Part shown: one piece after another, positions 27,533-36,636 of the stretch
Numbering within the stretch: position 1 is the first letter of the stretch
Layout of the letters: every line of letters starts with the position of its first letter
Assembly: GCF_037477895.1 (NCBI RefSeq)
Contig: NZ_CP132745.1
Location: 496,001 to 560,000 of the forward strand
From: Mycetohabitans endofungorum
Lineage (GTDB): Bacteria > Pseudomonadota > Gammaproteobacteria > Burkholderiales > Burkholderiaceae
Reading direction: 5' to 3'
DNA length: 64,000 nt
The notes under the pieces: generated by a model
Database searches by the model: none
Seen by the model: only the letters and a program-made list of their open reading frames with translations
Told to the model about the DNA's origin: nothing
Translations under genes and position numbers: made by a program

Positions 27533-27976
27533 CTACCTTAAAAGTTTAGTTTTTGGGCACTCTCGTGCGCAGGAAGTGGATGCTTTGGCATCGGAAATTT
27601 CATCGCTCTCCAAGCTGGACGTATCAAGCGACCACACTGGCTTATTGATTTCTTTGAGAAGTCTAGATAACTCGTCCGGCTTAGCTCCTTTAACTGAAAT
27701 GGGTTTATTAAATGCAGCTGGGATTTTATCATTCTTTAGTTTAAGTGCGGCAACTATATCATTTATTTTTTCTTCTTCTATTTTAGCATCGTTAAAGCCA
27801 AGTGTTTCCTGTGCGAGGAACTGCTTTCCCGGAAAGGCGTGGCCGATCCGCGCGCTTGCACGATGCAAAGCAAAACCTCTCGTACTTGAGAAAATGCCTC
27901 CCTCTTCACTTGCCCGAGCCTCTACTTCGTGGCAAATTGCGCATGGAACAAGCCTGCCTGCCATGGGAACAATCAC
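27533..27976 (-). CDS. Hypothetical protein with low-GC C-terminal half
   Basis: An open frame of 147 residues. The front ([21 protein letters not shown]) is in normal-GC DNA; the rear (27535-27800) is AT-rich and encodes a charged helical segment ([20 protein letters not shown]) ending [16 protein letters not shown]. The base composition change and hydrophilic helices resemble secreted effector fragments in related bacteria, but no family is recognised. It abuts a transketolase fragment, so it may itself be a fusion or truncated piece. Confidence 0.35.
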   Translation of the reverse strand: MIVPMAGRLVPCAICHEVEARASEEGGIFSSTRGFALHRASARIGHAFPGKQFLAQETLGFNDAKIEEEKINDIVAALKLKNDKIPAAFNKPISVKGAKPDELSRLLKEINKPVWSLDTSSLESDEISDAKASTSCARECPKTKLLR

Positions 27977-27989
27977 ACGCTCGCCTGGA

Positions 27990-28425
27990 ATACGGAAGGT
28001 ATCCTAGCTCGTCGCCAAAGCGCGCATTCATCACACGCTCGCCCAACGCCATGCCCACCGATTCGGCAATCCCCTCTCCCAGTGGTCCCGTCGTCAGTTC
28101 GATACCCTCGGCATGCCGATATTCAGGATGACCCGGCGTCTTGCTGCCGAGTTGGCGAAAGCGTTTCAGCTCCTCGATCGGCATGTCGGAATAGCCAGTC
28201 AAATATAAGAGGCTGTACAGCAGCATCGAATCGCATGAAGTCCTTGAACAGGACAGTGGCAATGTCGGCCATGCCCATCGGCGCACCTGGATGGCTGCTT
28301 TTTGCCTTCTGTACAGCGTCCATCGAGAGGAATCGAATGCAGTTGGCCATTTCCCGAAGATGCGGATTGCGGGGAAGCGGCACGCCCTTGGGTGCTGCGG
28401 GTGCTGCACAAGATTGCTCTGTCAT
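27990..28425 (-). pseudogene. Transketolase fragment
   Basis: From ATG at 28425 the product reads [20 protein letters not shown] and [21 protein letters not shown], the transketolase N-terminus. The frame shifts near 28220 and continues as [20 protein letters not shown] and [20 protein letters not shown]. After FGDEL the match ends. Part of the thiamine-diphosphate domain is present, so this is a dead fragment, probably copied from the real tkt elsewhere. Confidence 0.8.
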
Positions 28426-28646
28426 CAGTCTATCCTTTACAGGTCTTGAACAAATGACACGCGATGTCCCGTTCTTATCCTACTGCCAGCAGCATGGGGG
28501 CAAAGAGCGCACGGCATGCATGCAACAGACAGCGCCGTCCGATCCGTCGGTCACCGCCGTCAGCTCGATCGCTTGTTGCCGGGCTCGTGCGTGCGCTGGC
28601 TATACGTATCATTGCCACAATGCGGGCATTTTGACATGTACGTTGG

Positions 28647-29435
28647 TCAACGCGGCACTTTGACCTTTACCTCAGCCGTCGCAAGCTGCAGCGTACTGCC
28701 GTCCTGCCATGCGTCCGCGCCGACCACCGGCTGCGGCTGCGCCAGATCGGCACGGCGCCGACGCAGCGCGTCGGTAGACACGCCGAACCGTGCGTCACGC
28801 GCCTGCACGCGCGCACGGTCAAGTTGCCCGTCATCCGTAAAACTCATCATCAGTTGCGGAATGCCAAGCGGCAACGCGTGATCGCGATCGATCTGCCACG
28901 TATGCCAAGTCTTGCCGTACGTGTTGACAAGTTGCCCCATCAGCGCGTGCTCGGCTTTCTCCGGAATGCCCGGCGCCAGCAGTTCTCCAGAACGCACTTC
29001 GTAGCGGTGACTATGCCATAGCCGTCGCTCCTCGTCGGGCAGCGTGCGGAATACACGCTCGCTGACGATATATTCGATGCCAATCAGCTTTGCATCCGGT
29101 GCATCCGAATCGTAGATCACGCATTGATGGAAGTCTTCTGTCAGGTGCGTGCAGTAATGAAAGGCCTCGACCTGCCGGCCCATGTCATCGGCATAGAAAT
29201 GGAAACCGTTCAGGAATGCGCTCATCGCGTCAACAGGCCGCTTTTTCTGCAACAGTCGCGCACCCGTGTCGAGCACGCGGCTTCGCGGTGACAGCTTCGC
29301 CCCAGGCACGGGCATGCCGTGGTTCTCGTCGGCACGCGCAGACGACGCTGACAAGCCCGCCGCGGAGGCCAACGCGACCTTGAGCGCTGACGACGTGAAC
29401 GCCCGACGGCACGCGCAGATTGTAGGTTTCTTCAT
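28647..29435 (-). CDS. OBAP-family (DUF1264) protein with export signal
   Basis: A 262-residue protein of the family known from plant oil-body-associated proteins and many bacteria. Conserved blocks are NGFHFYADDMGRQVEAFHYC, HQCVIYDSD, LIGIEYIVSERVF, LWHSHRYEV and GKTWHTWQIDRDH. The N-terminus has twin arginines followed by a hydrophobic stretch (CRRAFTSSALKVALASAAGL) and an Ala-rich cleavage site, suggesting Tat export. The family has no assigned reaction. Neighbours give no pathway. Confidence 0.8.
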   Translation of the reverse strand: MKKPTICACRRAFTSSALKVALASAAGLSASSARADENHGMPVPGAKLSPRSRVLDTGARLLQKKRPVDAMSAFLNGFHFYADDMGRQVEAFHYCTHLTEDFHQCVIYDSDAPDAKLIGIEYIVSERVFRTLPDEERRLWHSHRYEVRSGELLAPGIPEKAEHALMGQLVNTYGKTWHTWQIDRDHALPLGIPQLMMSFTDDGQLDRARVQARDARFGVSTDALRRRRADLAQPQPVVGADAWQDGSTLQLATAEVKVKVPR

Positions 29436-29505
29436 TGATCACCCCCGTTATTCGTGAATAGGGCCGCGGTGACCCCAAGATAAAGACCGGTGTACTGCGA
29501 AGGTT

Positions 29506-29745
29506 TCACGCCGACAAATCACCACCGCTGCGCGGCTCAACGTCCTTTGGATTATCAAGATGCCCCGGCGGCGGCTGGTACGGGCCCCGGTCCGGTTCCG
29601 GCTTTTGCGGGATCATCGTTTCGTCCATGTTGCCATGGCCTTTTTGGTGCACTTTGCCATCCTTATCGACGGTCACCTCGCCTTCACCTTCCGCAGGTTT
29701 GCGCATTGCGGGGTCAGCACGATCGGCGGCATCGCGATGTTTCAT
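29506..29745 (-). CDS. Small hydrophilic hypothetical protein (79 aa)
   Basis: Starts ATG at 29745 after a GGAGA site. The product is almost entirely charged and polar residues with proline clusters (EPDRGPYQPPPGHLDNP) and no hydrophobic segment, so it is probably intrinsically disordered. Good ribosome site and composition support coding. Function unknown. Confidence 0.6.
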   Translation of the reverse strand: MKHRDAADRADPAMRKPAEGEGEVTVDKDGKVHQKGHGNMDETMIPQKPEPDRGPYQPPPGHLDNPKDVEPRSGGDLSA

Positions 29746-29963
29746 CGTGGGTCTCCTTCAACAGGCGCGCCACAACAGCGCGCGTCCCTGTTCAGAGCAA
29801 ACCACATGCCGCTGCGTGGCAGCCCGGTACCGGATCGAGCCAATCGCCGCGATACCCTCATCGGCACGGCTCCTACGCATCGGAACTAGCGGCGGACAGC
29901 ACCACGCTCCAGCGATTGCGGCCATTGGACTGCTCAGTCTTTTACACCCACGACCTTGACAAT

Positions 29964-29991
29964 ACATCTAAAGATACATATCTTTAGATGT
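29964..29991 (+). promoter_or_regulatory. Perfect palindrome, likely NfeR/PadR operator
   Basis: Two 13-base arms (ACATCTAAAGATA and its reverse complement) separated by CA form a perfect inverted repeat 26 bases before the regulator ATG at 30018. PadR-type repressors bind such AT-rich dyads in their own promoters. The position fits autoregulation of the nfeR-nfeF-like pair. Confidence 0.65.
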
Positions 29992-30017
29992 GTCTTACGA
30001 CTCCCTTGGAGCAACCT

Positions 30018-30709
30018 ATGCGTCATCGTTCTTTTTTCCGCGATTGGTCACGCAGTGCTCGCTCGTGGCACGATTGCATGCCGTTTGCCGCGCTGCGCCA
30101 CGCGATGGGCCGGCACGGCCACCGGCGGCACGGCGGTGGTAGCCCGTTCTGGGGGGCGGCGGCTTCGGCTTCGGCGACGACGAAAGCATGTCGCGCGGCC
30201 GCAAATTCTCGTCTGATGACCTGCAATTGCTGCTGCTCGCGCTAATCGCACAACAGCCCAGCCATGGCTATGAGTTAATCAAGGCATTGGATGCTCGCTC
30301 CAGCGGCTACTACAGCCCGAGCCCGGGCATGGTATATCCGGCTCTGACTTACCTCGAGGAGCTGGGCTACGTCACAGTCCATCTGGAAGGCAACCGCAAG
30401 CGGTACATAATCGCGGATCCCGGGCGCGATTATCTCGAGGTCAACCGAGAACGCGCAGACCTGCTGCTCGCCAAGCTGCAGCACATCGGCCGCAAGATGG
30501 AGATGATCCGCCGCTTCTTCGCCGGTGGCGAAGGTGACGACATGTCGGGGGGCCCGGCGTGGCTGCCGGAATTCAACGAGGCCCGGCTCGCACTGAAGCA
30601 AGCGCTGTACCGTCGCGATAACCTGCCGCCGGACGAGCAGCGGCGCATTGCAGCCATCCTGAGGCGCGCAGTCGCCGAAATTGAGCACAAGCCGGAGGCA
30701 AGCCAATGA
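30018..30709 (+). CDS. NfeR-like PadR-family metal-responsive regulator, apparent one-base frameshift
   Basis: PadR winged-helix repressor. The core from 30188 reads KFSSDDLQLLLLALIAQQPS, HGYELIKALDARSSGYYSPS and PGMVYPALTYLEELGYVTV, with a helical dimerisation tail. Upstream, from ATG at 30018 (GGAG before it), an N-terminal extension rich in His, Arg and Gly (MGRHGHRRHGGGSPFWG) resembles the metal-binding extension of E. coli NfeR (YqjI). The two parts are in different frames: the six-G run at 30151-30156 needs one more G to join them into about 230 residues. A shorter protein from ATG 30188 would lack the extension. It overlaps the reductase gene by ATGA. Confidence 0.75.
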
Positions 30710-31548
30710 CATCCGATCAGGACAACATAACGGTGCAGGACGGCCCGGAGCGCACCGTGACGCGCGTTCGCCATCCGTTGAAGTTTCGTCTGTTGCGCGT
30801 GCAGCGCGTGCGGCAGATCACGCCGACGCTGGTGCGTGTGACGCTGGCCGGCGACGATCTGCATGATTTCGTCTCCGCCTCGTTCGACGACCACGTCAAG
30901 GTGTTTTTTCCATTACCCTGCATGGACAAACCCCCGCTGCCGACCGTGGGACCGGATGGTGTCGTGTTCCTGGAGCATCATCCACGCCCCCCGGCACGCG
31001 ACTACACGCCGCGGCGCTACGATCGGCAAGCAGGCGAATTGGATCTGGAATTCACACTGCACGATGCCGGCCCTGCGTCCGCATGGGCAAGGCAGGCACA
31101 ACCGGGACAATGGCTCGGCGTCGGCGGACCACGAGGCTCACTCATCATCCCGACCGGCTTCGACTGGCATTGGCTGATCGGCGACGATACCGCATTGCCC
31201 GCCATTGCGCGGCGGCTTGAAGAGTTACCCGCCGATACTCGGGTGGTAACCGTGATTGAGATGGCAGACGCAGCGTCGCGCATCGACCTCAATACCCGCG
31301 CACAACTGCATGCGGTGTGGTGCTATCGCGACTGCGCGGGGCCCGACGGCAGCGCGTTATTACGCGCGGTGCAGGATACGGATTTGCCGGGCGGCGATGG
31401 CTACGTTTGGGTGGCAGCCGAGGCCAGCATAGCGCGCGCAGTGCGCCAGTACTTGGTGGAGGAGCGAGGCGTACCTAAGTCTCGGATCCGCGCGGCCAGC
31501 TATTGGCGGCGCGGATCCGCCGCGGTACACGAGGCAATCGACGGTTGA
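30706..31548 (+). CDS. NfeF-like siderophore-interacting ferric reductase
   Basis: A 280-residue cytoplasmic FAD/NADPH enzyme of the siderophore-interacting protein family, which releases iron by reducing ferric-siderophores. RDYTPRRYD is the family FAD-binding motif. GGPRGSLIIP, WLIGDDTALPAIARRLEELP and VWVAAEASIARAVRQYL form the NADPH-binding half, ending in SYWRRG. It overlaps the NfeR-like gene by four bases, matching the nfeR/nfeF pairing known from enterobacteria. Confidence 0.9.
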   Translation: MTSDQDNITVQDGPERTVTRVRHPLKFRLLRVQRVRQITPTLVRVTLAGDDLHDFVSASFDDHVKVFFPLPCMDKPPLPTVGPDGVVFLEHHPRPPARDYTPRRYDRQAGELDLEFTLHDAGPASAWARQAQPGQWLGVGGPRGSLIIPTGFDWHWLIGDDTALPAIARRLEELPADTRVVTVIEMADAASRIDLNTRAQLHAVWCYRDCAGPDGSALLRAVQDTDLPGGDGYVWVAAEASIARAVRQYLVEERGVPKSRIRAASYWRRGSAAVHEAIDG

Positions 31549-31779
31549 CAGTTGACGATCTGCGGCGTGCGCTGCCCAGTCGGTGGCGACGGGCATCGCG
31601 AAGTCGGCGCCGACACCAATGGACGGCGGCCAGCGCTGCGTCACCGCCTTCCGCCGCGTGGAGAAGCGCACGCCTTCCTCGCCGTATGCCGACGTATGCA
31701 TGGCTTCCAGCCACCAAAGCCGTGCCATGCCATCGGCCAATGACTCCAGCAGTTGGCAACTCACAATGGAATGGGAATT

Positions 31780-32228
31780 TCCAGTTGCCGTTTTCTGATG
31801 AACTGCCCTATACTGGAATTGCCGCTGTAAACAGCAGCGGCCGGGTGTGACAATCCGATAGATACAGGCGCACAGAAGCCGCGCCATCTTACGATTCGCG
31901 GCTTTTTTGTGCGCAACGTCTGGTCTCGTCTATGGCGGGCCGGGCGGGGCCAGCTTCGGCTGGGCCGGATCCTGTATCCCGGTTTGTCACCCTCGTTCGG
32001 TCCGCCACCCTCCGTGACAAGAGGGCGCGGGTAAAAACCGTGATACAGGATCCAGGCATGGATATTTCACCTCTTGGCGTTGGTCCGTTCGAATATCGCC
32101 GTCTGCGTGTTCGTCGAACGCTGCTGCTTCTTTTCCCTCGTCTTTGCGCGTTTTGTGCGTCACTTGTCGCCTTTAAACGGGTGTCGAGCTATTTAGCCAT
32201 AGCGCACCGAGCCGCGCAGCCACCGTAA
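31780..32228 (+). pseudogene. P4-type phage Ash/Icd-like gene remnant
   Basis: The plus strand reads YTGIAAVNSSGRV, stop, QSDRYRRTEAAPSYDSRLFC, then from ATG 31932 MAGRAGPASAGPDPVSRF and SPLGVGPFEYRRLRVRRTLL. This order is characteristic of the ash/Icd-like region of P4-type satellite phages and related integrative elements. Here it is broken by stops and lacks neighbouring P4 genes. It indicates an old P4-like or ICE integration. The 31549-31780 stretch before it shows no supported gene. Confidence 0.55.
31877..31908 (+). terminator. Rho-independent terminator within the P4-like region
   Basis: AGCCGCG and CGCGGCT pair around a 13-base loop and are followed by a run of six T. It lies between the two halves of the Ash-like reading, where P4-type elements make short terminated immunity transcripts. 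Confidence 0.5.
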
Positions 32229-32453
32229 GATAGTGAAATCCCCACTGTTGCTCCAAACTAAGCGGACGCTTCGCGTAACCGTTAGGACTATTAATTTAAT
32301 GGCTTAAGCGCCTTTTCCGCTTCCCCTCGCATCGTGCCTATCGGCGCGAGGGGTATGTTCTGCCCAAAACAAGGAGGATATGCAGGGCCTGCGTCGCTCC
32401 AGCGATGCAGGCCAACAGATGCCGTGGTGGATCAAGGATTTTACGTCATTGCC

Positions 32454-32987
32454 ATGGATCCGGCGCATGTACGCTTCGTCGTGCCGCCGGCCGTAGTTTC
32501 TAAACGAGAAAGCATAGGGACATGGCTCGCCGCCACTAGCTTGACCGTCACCGCGTTCGTCGTGCGTCTTGATGTCGGTATCGTGGTCTTGCTCGGCGAG
32601 GCGTGGATCGCCTGGTGGTGGCTACGTCGGTTTGAGCCGACCCTGACCACAAGCCAGTTCAGCATCAGTGCGGCAGGCATGATTTGGTTCGGGTCAAAAT
32701 CGGGGCCCGCTCTGATCGCCATGCATCGGATAAGGCGCGTTTGCCTGGTCCCGCCGCGCAGACGCCGTGTTGTCCTGCTGTCGCTACGCGCAGTCTCCGG
32801 TGAGCCACAGGCCTTGCCATGGCGGCGTCATGATCGCAGGCGTCTAGCCAAATGGGGCATCGTGGTCGAGGCTGATGGGCTCGATTATGCTATCGCGCAG
32901 GGTTTGTCTCGCCGTACCGCTCTTCGGCTGGCGTGGGCAGTGCGACGGGCACTGCGTGCTGCGCTGCGAGATGGGCATTGGGTTTGA
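32454..32987 (+). CDS. Hypothetical membrane protein
   Basis: A 177-residue protein if started at ATG 32454; a GTG frame begins at 32334. After a short head it has two hydrophobic segments (about residues 24-60, including LAATSLTVTAFVV and VVLLGEAWIAWWW). A soluble basic tail follows, very rich in arginine and ending ALRAALRDGHWV. No family is recognised; its place after P4-like DNA suggests an accessory-element gene. Start is uncertain. Confidence 0.45.
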   Translation: MDPAHVRFVVPPAVVSKRESIGTWLAATSLTVTAFVVRLDVGIVVLLGEAWIAWWWLRRFEPTLTTSQFSISAAGMIWFGSKSGPALIAMHRIRRVCLVPPRRRRVVLLSLRAVSGEPQALPWRRHDRRRLAKWGIVVEADGLDYAIAQGLSRRTALRLAWAVRRALRAALRDGHWV

Positions 32988-33085
32988 TGCTCTTTTCATG
33001 CCGATATGGCGCGTATTGAGCGCTGCTCAGGACAAGTCTAGAACATTATGCACAACGCTGCCTCGTCATTGAGGCTCCCCCCAAA

Positions 33086-33740
33086 TCAGGGCCGTTCTAA
33101 AGTGGAAATTTCCGGCTCTTCGGGGTAGGCCGAATCGGCCCGGGTCCTGCACTGACGGGCGAATTCGGCAGGCGTCATCCACTGCAGTGCAGAGTGGGGA
33201 CGCACCTCATTATAGTACTGGCGCCAAGTCTCGATTTTGCGCTTGGCGTCTTCGAGCGATAAGAACCAATGCGCGTTTAGGCATTCGTCACGCAAGCGCC
33301 CGTTGAACGACTCGTTCTTCGCGTTATCGGTTGGCTTGCCAGGGCGAGAGAAATCGATCTCAACGCCCCTCTCATACGCCCACTTGTCGAGCACTTTAGA
33401 GATGAATTCGCTGCCATTGTCTGCCTTGATAAAGCGCGGTAACGGCCGGCCAGCAGCGATGCGATCCAGCGCCGCCACGACGTCTTCACCACGCAGCGTG
33501 GCACCTACCTCGATGGCCAAGCATTCGCGCGTATAGTTGTCGACAATGGTCAGCGTGCGTAAACGCCGGCCGTCAAATAGTGCGTCAGCGACGAAGTCCA
33601 TACTCCAGATTTCATTGATCGCGGTCACGATCTGTTTGGGCTGCCGCAACCGCGCCGCCTTGTTTCGCCGTGGCCTCTTATGCCGTAATGACAGCCCCTG
33701 CTCACGATAGAGCCGGTAAACTCTTTTATCGTCTAATTCC
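33086..33740 (-). pseudogene. IS407-type OrfB, C-terminal part
   Basis: Reads KRVYRLYREQGLSLRHKRP, then WSMDFVADALFDGRRLRT, DNGSEF and ESFNGRLRDECLN, i.e. the full DDE integrase core and C-terminus. It has no start: the frame enters from foreign sequence at 33740. Its missing N-terminus is at 35898-36080. Confidence 0.85.
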
Positions 33741-34610
33741 TGTCAATAAGCTTACTCTCTGTTGCAATGCTTCATAGAGGCCGTCTCGTTGTCGTCTACG
33801 TGGTCGCAGTGGTGGTCGCAGTGGTCGCAGTGCGCCACAACGTGCCGTTTGAAAGTCGCTACAGCGTTCCGATGTGATTGCCGCGGTGGGACCGCAAAGA
33901 GAGTGAAGGAATCGCTGCGGCGACGTAATCAGCCTGAATGAAGTATTCGGCTCTGGCAGTGCAAATAGTCAAATCGAATCCACTATCTGATCGCCTTGAA
34001 GTCTGTTTGCCCCTTCCACATAGAAAGCAGTACGGTCGCTAATTTGCGCGCGGTGGCGACCATCGCCTTGCGAGCGCCAATGCGAGGAATAAGCGTCAGT
34101 GCCCATCGTCTCAGATCGCAGTTTTGCCGGTATCGGGAGATGAGAGAGGACGCCGCTTCGAACAGTAGATGGCGCGTAAGCCGACATCCTGCCTTCGAAA
34201 TGCCTGCGTTACGATCGACATTGCCGGATTGATATTTCGTCGGCGTCAGCCCCAGGTAGGGCCCAATGTCACGCACGCTTGAGAAGCGCTCAGGATTATC
34301 AACGGCCGATGCAAACGCCACTGCAGTCAGCGAGCCCACGCCGGGCACGGTCATCAAGCGTCGGCAGAGCGGACTTGCTTGAGCCACGCGACGGATGGCC
34401 TGATCCAGTGCATTAATTTGAGTTCCAATATGGCGCAAGCTATCTATTAGGATATCAAGTACGCCTTGTACGAGAGATGAGGGGGGGCATGTTTTGCTCA
34501 ACAAGCCGTTCAAATGTCACACCTTTACCTGCAGGCAGGATGACGCCAAACGTCTTAAGAGTCGCTAACGCAACCTGGACGTCAGGCCGTAAGGCGCGTA
34601 TCCTGGGGTC

Positions 34611-35018
34611 ATGGCAAGGCGCAAAATCAGCAATGAATTGTGGGCGGTGCTGGAGCCGTTGATTCCAGCGTTCGCGCCCTCACCCAAAGGCGGGCGTCGG
34701 CGCACTGTTGGCGACCGGGCGGCATTGAACGGCATCGTGTATGTCCTGCATACAGGCATTGCATGGGAAGACTTGCCCCAGGAGCTCGGCTTCGGCAGCG
34801 GCATGACATGTTGGCGACGATTGCGCGACTGGCAGGCCGCCGGCGTGTGGAGCAGGTTGCATCTGGCCATGCTTTGCCGGTTGCGTGAACATGACCAAAT
34901 TGATTGGGAGCGAGCGAGCCTAGATGCGGCCAGCGTTGCCAGCCCCCGGGGGGCCAGGAAACCGGCCCCAACCCGACGAACCGGGGCAAACTCGGGAGCA
35001 AACGGCATCTGGTCGTAG
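34611..35018 (+). CDS. IS5-family transposase, first frame (copy 1)
   Basis: A 135-residue N-terminal part: MARRKISNELWAVLEPLIPA, GGRRRTVGDRAALNGIVYVL, ending in the region with DAASVASP. The catalytic half is in the overlapping +1 frame. The C5G6 run near 34946-34956 is a likely slippage point that joins the two parts. Confidence 0.85.
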   Translation: MARRKISNELWAVLEPLIPAFAPSPKGGRRRTVGDRAALNGIVYVLHTGIAWEDLPQELGFGSGMTCWRRLRDWQAAGVWSRLHLAMLCRLREHDQIDWERASLDAASVASPRGARKPAPTRRTGANSGANGIWS

Positions 35019-35416
35019 ATGCCCGAGGCGTTCCCTTGGCGATCACAGTCACAGGTGCCAACCGACATGATTCGATGGCGTTCGAGCGCACCCTCGATAC
35101 TCTCCCAGCCGTGCCGGGCTTGAGCGGTTCGCCGCGCAAGCGTCCGAGCAAACTGCATGCGGACAAGGGCTACGACTTTGCCCGCTGCCGACGCTATCTG
35201 AAGCAACGCGCAATCACTGCACGCATCGCCCGTCGCGGCGTAGAAAAGCGTGAGCGGCTCGGACGGCATCGCTGGGTAGTCGAGCGCACGCACGCCTGGT
35301 TTGCCGGTTTTGGTAAGCTGCGCATCCGCTTTGAGCGGCGTTTGGACATTCATATCGCCTTGCTCCGCTTGGCTGCTGCCGTTATCTGTTCGCGCTTCGT
35401 GGACGACTTGTGTTAG
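34904..35416 (+). CDS. IS5-family transposase, second frame (copy 1)
   Basis: A 170-residue catalytic part with GSKRHLVVDARGVPLAITVT, LHADKGYDFARCRRYL and HRWVVERTHAWFAGFGKLRI, the DDE-type core of IS427-group transposases. It is normally made as a frameshift fusion with the preceding frame. It has one residue different from copy 2 (EKRERLG versus ENRERLG). Confidence 0.85.
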   Translation: MGASEPRCGQRCQPPGGQETGPNPTNRGKLGSKRHLVVDARGVPLAITVTGANRHDSMAFERTLDTLPAVPGLSGSPRKRPSKLHADKGYDFARCRRYLKQRAITARIARRGVEKRERLGRHRWVVERTHAWFAGFGKLRIRFERRLDIHIALLRLAAAVICSRFVDDLC

Positions 35417-35897
35417 CGACTCTAAGTACGCCCCGAACCTGGTTATATAGACCCGTTCGCATGCTCACAAGTTTTCCCCGCGCGGTCAGCAGAAGTCGCA
35501 CTTCGTGGCTAGCCATGCTCTTGACCTCGACACCGCGGTACCATCCGCTGCGCGTGAGCTGAGCGATGCCGCGTGCGTCGTTAGTATCCGTCTTGTCCAG
35601 TTGGCTCGCCAGAGCCGCGTGGACATGGCGAGCATGAATGCAATCAACCGGGATATCATCGGCTCGTAAGCTATGGTATAGCCATACGGCGAGTGGCCCC
35701 GTCTCCATGCCGACTCGCACCGCCTCCGGCGCATGTAGGCGAATAGCTCGGGCGATCTCCTCAGGGTTCGAGATGACGCATCCGTGCCATACGCTCTTCC
35801 CATCGCGATCAACAACGCAGATTGCCGTAACCTTTTGGGACACATCGAGACCCACATACGTTTCCATGTCCGCCTCCAAAGTAAGTCACAGAGACAA

Positions 35898-36080
35898 TTA
35901 CAGCATGTGATTGTCGCGCCAGCCTTCCCGACGCAGCATAATCGCACTCGAGTCTCGTGCGATTGACTGATAGCTGTACACTGAACGCGACAGCTTCAGT
36001 ACTTTGCAGGCTTGGCGCTGGATTGCGCCGAAGCGTTGCATCAGATCCGTAGTGAGTTCACGCAGCCGGGAAGGCTTCAA
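35898..36080 (-). pseudogene. IS407-type OrfB, N-terminal part
   Basis: Reads MKPSRLRELTTDLMQRFGAI, LKLSRSVYSYQSIARDSSAI and MLRREGWRDN. It then ends at the IS110 insertion. Compared with intact relatives, about 20 residues are missing between DSSAI and LRREGW, so there was also an internal deletion. Confidence 0.75.
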
Positions 36081-36343
36081 AGCTTTTTTGATAGCACATC
36101 CTGCAACATGGCTTTGTCCAACGACAGGTCCGCCACCAGCCGCTTGAGCTTGGCGTTTTCTTCTTCGAGTTGCTTCAGGCGACGCAGCTCCGACGGGCCC
36201 AGGCCCCCATACTTCTGGCGCCAGTTATAAAACGTCGCATCGCTGATGCCCATCTTGCGGCACACCTCCGCTGCCGGCGTGCCCAGCTCTGCCTGTTTCA
36301 ACGCAAATGTAATCTGTTCTTCAGTGTATCGGCTCTTCTTCAC
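36077..36343 (-). CDS. IS407-type OrfA
   Basis: An 88-residue helix-turn-helix protein, MKKSRYTEEQITFALKQAEL, ending in a leucine-rich coiled segment (LKQLEEENAKLKRLVADLSL). It overlaps OrfB in the usual way. It appears intact, but its partner is destroyed. Confidence 0.85.
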   Translation of the reverse strand: MKKSRYTEEQITFALKQAELGTPAAEVCRKMGISDATFYNWRQKYGGLGPSELRRLKQLEEENAKLKRLVADLSLDKAMLQDVLSKKL

Positions 36344-36411
36344 GACATGACCTTCTGCTTGTCAAGGTTGCATCATGCCGGATTTTTCTACTTTTGAATG
36401 GCCCAGTTTTT

Positions 36412-36636
36412 TGGGGTAGCCTCAATCTGCAGATCCACGCGGTTTTTGGGCAGCGGGCGGCGGTGGGAGATTTCCTGCAGCGCTGCTTCGCCGCCTTTAT
36501 CGTACAGTTCCTTGAATCGGTAGAAACTGTCGCGTGAGTAACCCATCACGCGACAAGCTTGGCTGACGTTGCCCAGTTGCCGGGCCAGTTCGAGCATGCC
36601 GACTTTGGCACGGATGACCTTCTGTTCCTGAGTCAT
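36412..36636 (-). pseudogene. IS481-family transposase, N-terminal fragment
   Basis: Starts ATG 36636 with [40 protein letters not shown] and [16 protein letters not shown], the helix-turn-helix head of IS481-type transposases. It then runs into the terminus of the IS407-type element near 36412, which removed the catalytic domain. Confidence 0.75.

Larger units (their letters stand above)
34560..35422 (+). mobile_element. IS5-family (IS427-type) element, copy 1
   Basis: Terminal inverted repeats begin GAGTCGCTAAC at both ends, and a TAA target duplication flanks it (34557-34559 and 35423-35425). About 863 bp long. Two overlapping transposase frames are inside. A second inverted copy lies at 45305-46168. 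Confidence 0.9.
33983..35879 (-). pseudogene. IS110-family transposase split by an IS5-family insertion
   Basis: The N-terminal part (35879 down to about 35430) opens METYVGLDVSQKVTAICVVD and carries the DEDD-type acids (KTDTNDARGIAQ). The C-terminal part (34560 down to 33983) has the transposase-20 domain, MTVPGVGSLTAVAFASAVDN, and DIGPYLGLTPTKYQSG. Removing 34560-35422 plus one TAA copy rejoins VRGVLRVA to TLKTFGVILPAGKG in one frame. So the protein was whole before the IS5 element entered. Confidence 0.85.
33069..36412 (-). mobile_element. IS407-type (IS3) element interrupted by a nested IS110 and IS5
   Basis: The outer ends are near 33069 and 36412, where CCCCCCAAATCAGGGCCG-like and CCCAGTTTTTTGGGG-like termini face each other. 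OrfA is at 36077-36343, the start of OrfB at 35898-36080, and the rest of OrfB at 33086-33740. An IS110-family element lies between the two OrfB pieces, and an IS5-family element lies inside that. The insertion order can be read directly: IS407, then IS110, then IS5. Confidence 0.75.

Noticed and set aside
32334..32453. Longer GTG-initiated start for the membrane protein at 32454
   Set aside because: The added residues are not membrane-protein-like and no ribosome site supports the GTG.
33795..33835. Short GTGGTCGCA tandem repeat, possible CRISPR or minisatellite
   Set aside because: Only about three imperfect 9-bp units without spacers, inside decayed IS DNA.
34565..35353. 262-residue minus-strand frame within the IS5-family element (also at 45374-46162)
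   Set aside because: It is antisense to the overlapping transposase frames, and is repeated only because the element is repeated.
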